A stretch of 37,092 bases of DNA from assembly GCA_012519705.1 (NCBI GenBank), contig JAAYPR010000032.1, forward strand, positions 1 through 37,092, in the 5' to 3' direction. Below the pieces are notes generated by a model. It made no database searches and was not told the DNA's origin. It was given only the letters and a program-made list of their open reading frames with translations. Shown piece by piece: positions 36,228 to 37,092 of this stretch (its first letter is position 1; each line of letters opens with the position of its first letter). The position numbers and the translations under genes are program-made. Source of the DNA: Campylobacteraceae bacterium (lineage in GTDB: Bacteria > Campylobacterota > Campylobacteria > Campylobacterales > Campylobacteraceae).

Positions 36228-36740
36228 ATGATAGAAAAACTATTTGAAAGAGCTCTTTGGGGTTCGAGATATATAACGATACTTCCAGTGATTTTTGGTT
36301 TAATAGGTGCTATAATTTGCTTTGCTATAGCTAGTTTTGACATTTTTAATGTCATGATTGCGCCATTTGATTACTTTGTGAATGGCAACAAAACTATAGA
36401 CATGCACTCCGACGCTGTTGCGGTGATAATCGGAGCGATAGATTTGTATCTCATGGCTTTGGTTTTGTTTATCTTTAGCTTTGGGATTTATGAGCTTTTT
36501 ATCTCTGAGATTGAGCCTATGAAAAACTCAGAAAAACACTCAAAAGTTTTAGAGATAAAAGACTTAGACCAGCTAAAAGATAAAATCGGCAAAGTTATCA
36601 TCATGGTTTTGATAGTAAATTTCTTCCAAAGAGTGCTTCATTCAAGCTTTGAGACGCCTTTGGAGATGACATATTTGGCGTTATCTATACTTGCACTTTG
36701 TATAGGTTTATATTTTTTACATAAGGGCAGTAGCCATTAA
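36228..36740 (+). CDS. UPF0114 (YqhA-type) membrane protein
   Basis: Small integral membrane protein of unknown function. The 170 residues start MIEKLFERALWGSRYITILPV, the recognisable opening of the UPF0114 family. They have about four membrane segments: near 17-40, 65-90, 118-134 and 144-163. The loop after helix 2 is charged (ISEIEPMKNSEKHSKV). No SD-like sequence stands out, but AAAAAGA lies ahead of the ATG. It lies between asd and hemE, and hemE starts 21 bp after its stop, so they may be cotranscribed. Confidence 0.82.
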   Translation: MIEKLFERALWGSRYITILPVIFGLIGAIICFAIASFDIFNVMIAPFDYFVNGNKTIDMHSDAVAVIIGAIDLYLMALVLFIFSFGIYELFISEIEPMKNSEKHSKVLEIKDLDQLKDKIGKVIIMVLIVNFFQRVLHSSFETPLEMTYLALSILALCIGLYFLHKGSSH

Positions 36741-36761
36741 ATCTATTTTGAAAGGATAAAA

Positions 36762-37092
36762 ATGATTTTTGTAGATGCATGTTTTAAGAAAGAGACTCCA
36801 TACACTCCAATTTGGATGATGAGACAAGCGGGGCGTTACCTGCCTGAGTACAGAGCTGTTAGACAGAGCGTTGGTGGGTTTTTAAACCTTTGCCAAGACC
36901 CAGAAAAAGCAGCTGAGGTTACACTTCAGCCAGTTGATATAGTTGGCGTTGATGCGGCGATTTTGTTTAGTGATATTTTAGTTATCCCATTTGAGATGGG
37001 AATGGATTTAGAGTTTATCGAAGGTCGTGGTCCAGTTTTTCACAACCCGATTGTGACATTAGAGGATTTAAAAAAACTTGATATTAGTAACA
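36762..37092 (+). CDS. hemE: Uroporphyrinogen decarboxylase (partial, cut by window end)
   Basis: Converts uroporphyrinogen III to coproporphyrinogen III in haem synthesis. The visible 110 codons read [20 protein letters not shown], then [11 protein letters not shown] (21-31), whose arginines hold the substrate carboxylates. [10 protein letters not shown] follows, with D71 at the place of the catalytic aspartate. AAAGGATAAAA stands before the ATG. The frame is open to the window end, so the gene is only truncated by the window. Confidence 0.96.
   Translation, partial: MIFVDACFKKETPYTPIWMMRQAGRYLPEYRAVRQSVGGFLNLCQDPEKAAEVTLQPVDIVGVDAAILFSDILVIPFEMGMDLEFIEGRGPVFHNPIVTLEDLKKLDISN

Noticed and set aside
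36137-36355. 72-residue minus-strand frame across the asd-UPF0114 gap
   Set aside because: It covers the promoter and start of the UPF0114 gene, has low-complexity content and shows no ribosome site or recognisable motif.

Overview
The window reads as a chromosomal housekeeping segment of a Campylobacter species (Campylobacterota, formerly epsilonproteobacteria). The DNA is AT-rich and almost every gene is on the + strand. Genes are tightly packed, with 4-8 bp overlaps and many GTG or TTG starts. From memory, the order rplU-rpmA-obgE-proB-fmt-birA-parA-parB-atpF'-atpFHAGDC-tolQRAB-pal-cpoB-slyD-fabD-mtnN-ttcA matches the C. jejuni block around Cj0094-Cj0118, and accD-rlmH-dksA-(membrane protein)-dus matches Cj0127c-Cj0123c. 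The other neighbours differ from C. jejuni, so this is a different Campylobacter species; I cannot name it from this window.

Layout. At 1-900 the left edge cuts a minus-strand transposase start (IS1595-like), which lies back to back with a TSUP-family transporter gene. At 934-6410 are uvrA and polA. Positions 6411-6787 are the only gene-free stretch over 300 bp; it holds a dispersed-repeat-like element with two units ending in the same 12 bases, and two perfect palindromes. At 6788-8460 are a Cys-rich lipoprotein gene (minus strand) and a di-haem cytochrome c peroxidase gene with a clear terminator. At 8540-9249 are rplU-rpmA with a strong promoter and a strong terminator. At 9353-14334 lies a chain from obgE to parB. 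At 14415-24858 are F1Fo ATP synthase genes (no a or c subunit genes) running straight into a Tol-Pal envelope system. At 24916-27954 are slyD, fabD, mtnN and ttcA, with recO converging on ttcA. At 28698-32477 is the accD-rlmH-dksA-membrane protein-dus chain. At 32547-36126 gyrA overlaps asd. At 36228-37092 are a UPF0114-type membrane protein gene and the start of hemE, cut by the window edge.

How the genes work together. Most are core functions: DNA repair and replication (uvrA, polA, recO, gyrA), translation and tRNA/rRNA modification (rplU, rpmA, obgE, fmt, ttcA, rlmH, dus), chromosome segregation (parAB), energy (atp) and envelope integrity (tol-pal, cpoB). Lipid and amino-acid synthesis (accD, fabD, birA, proB, asd), haem synthesis (hemE), and peroxide detoxification by an enzyme predicted to act in the periplasm (ccp) complete the set. 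The ATP synthase-Tol linkage places a proton-motive-force maker beside a proton-motive-force user in one probable transcription unit.

I found no CRISPR array, tRNA, rRNA, prophage, toxin-antitoxin or defence island, and no convincing undescribed system. The least explained items are the 6448-6550 repeat element, the Cys-rich lipoprotein, a possibly leaderless recO, the inverted repeat over the ccp promoter, the leader hairpin of rplU and the two-domain membrane protein between dksA and dus.
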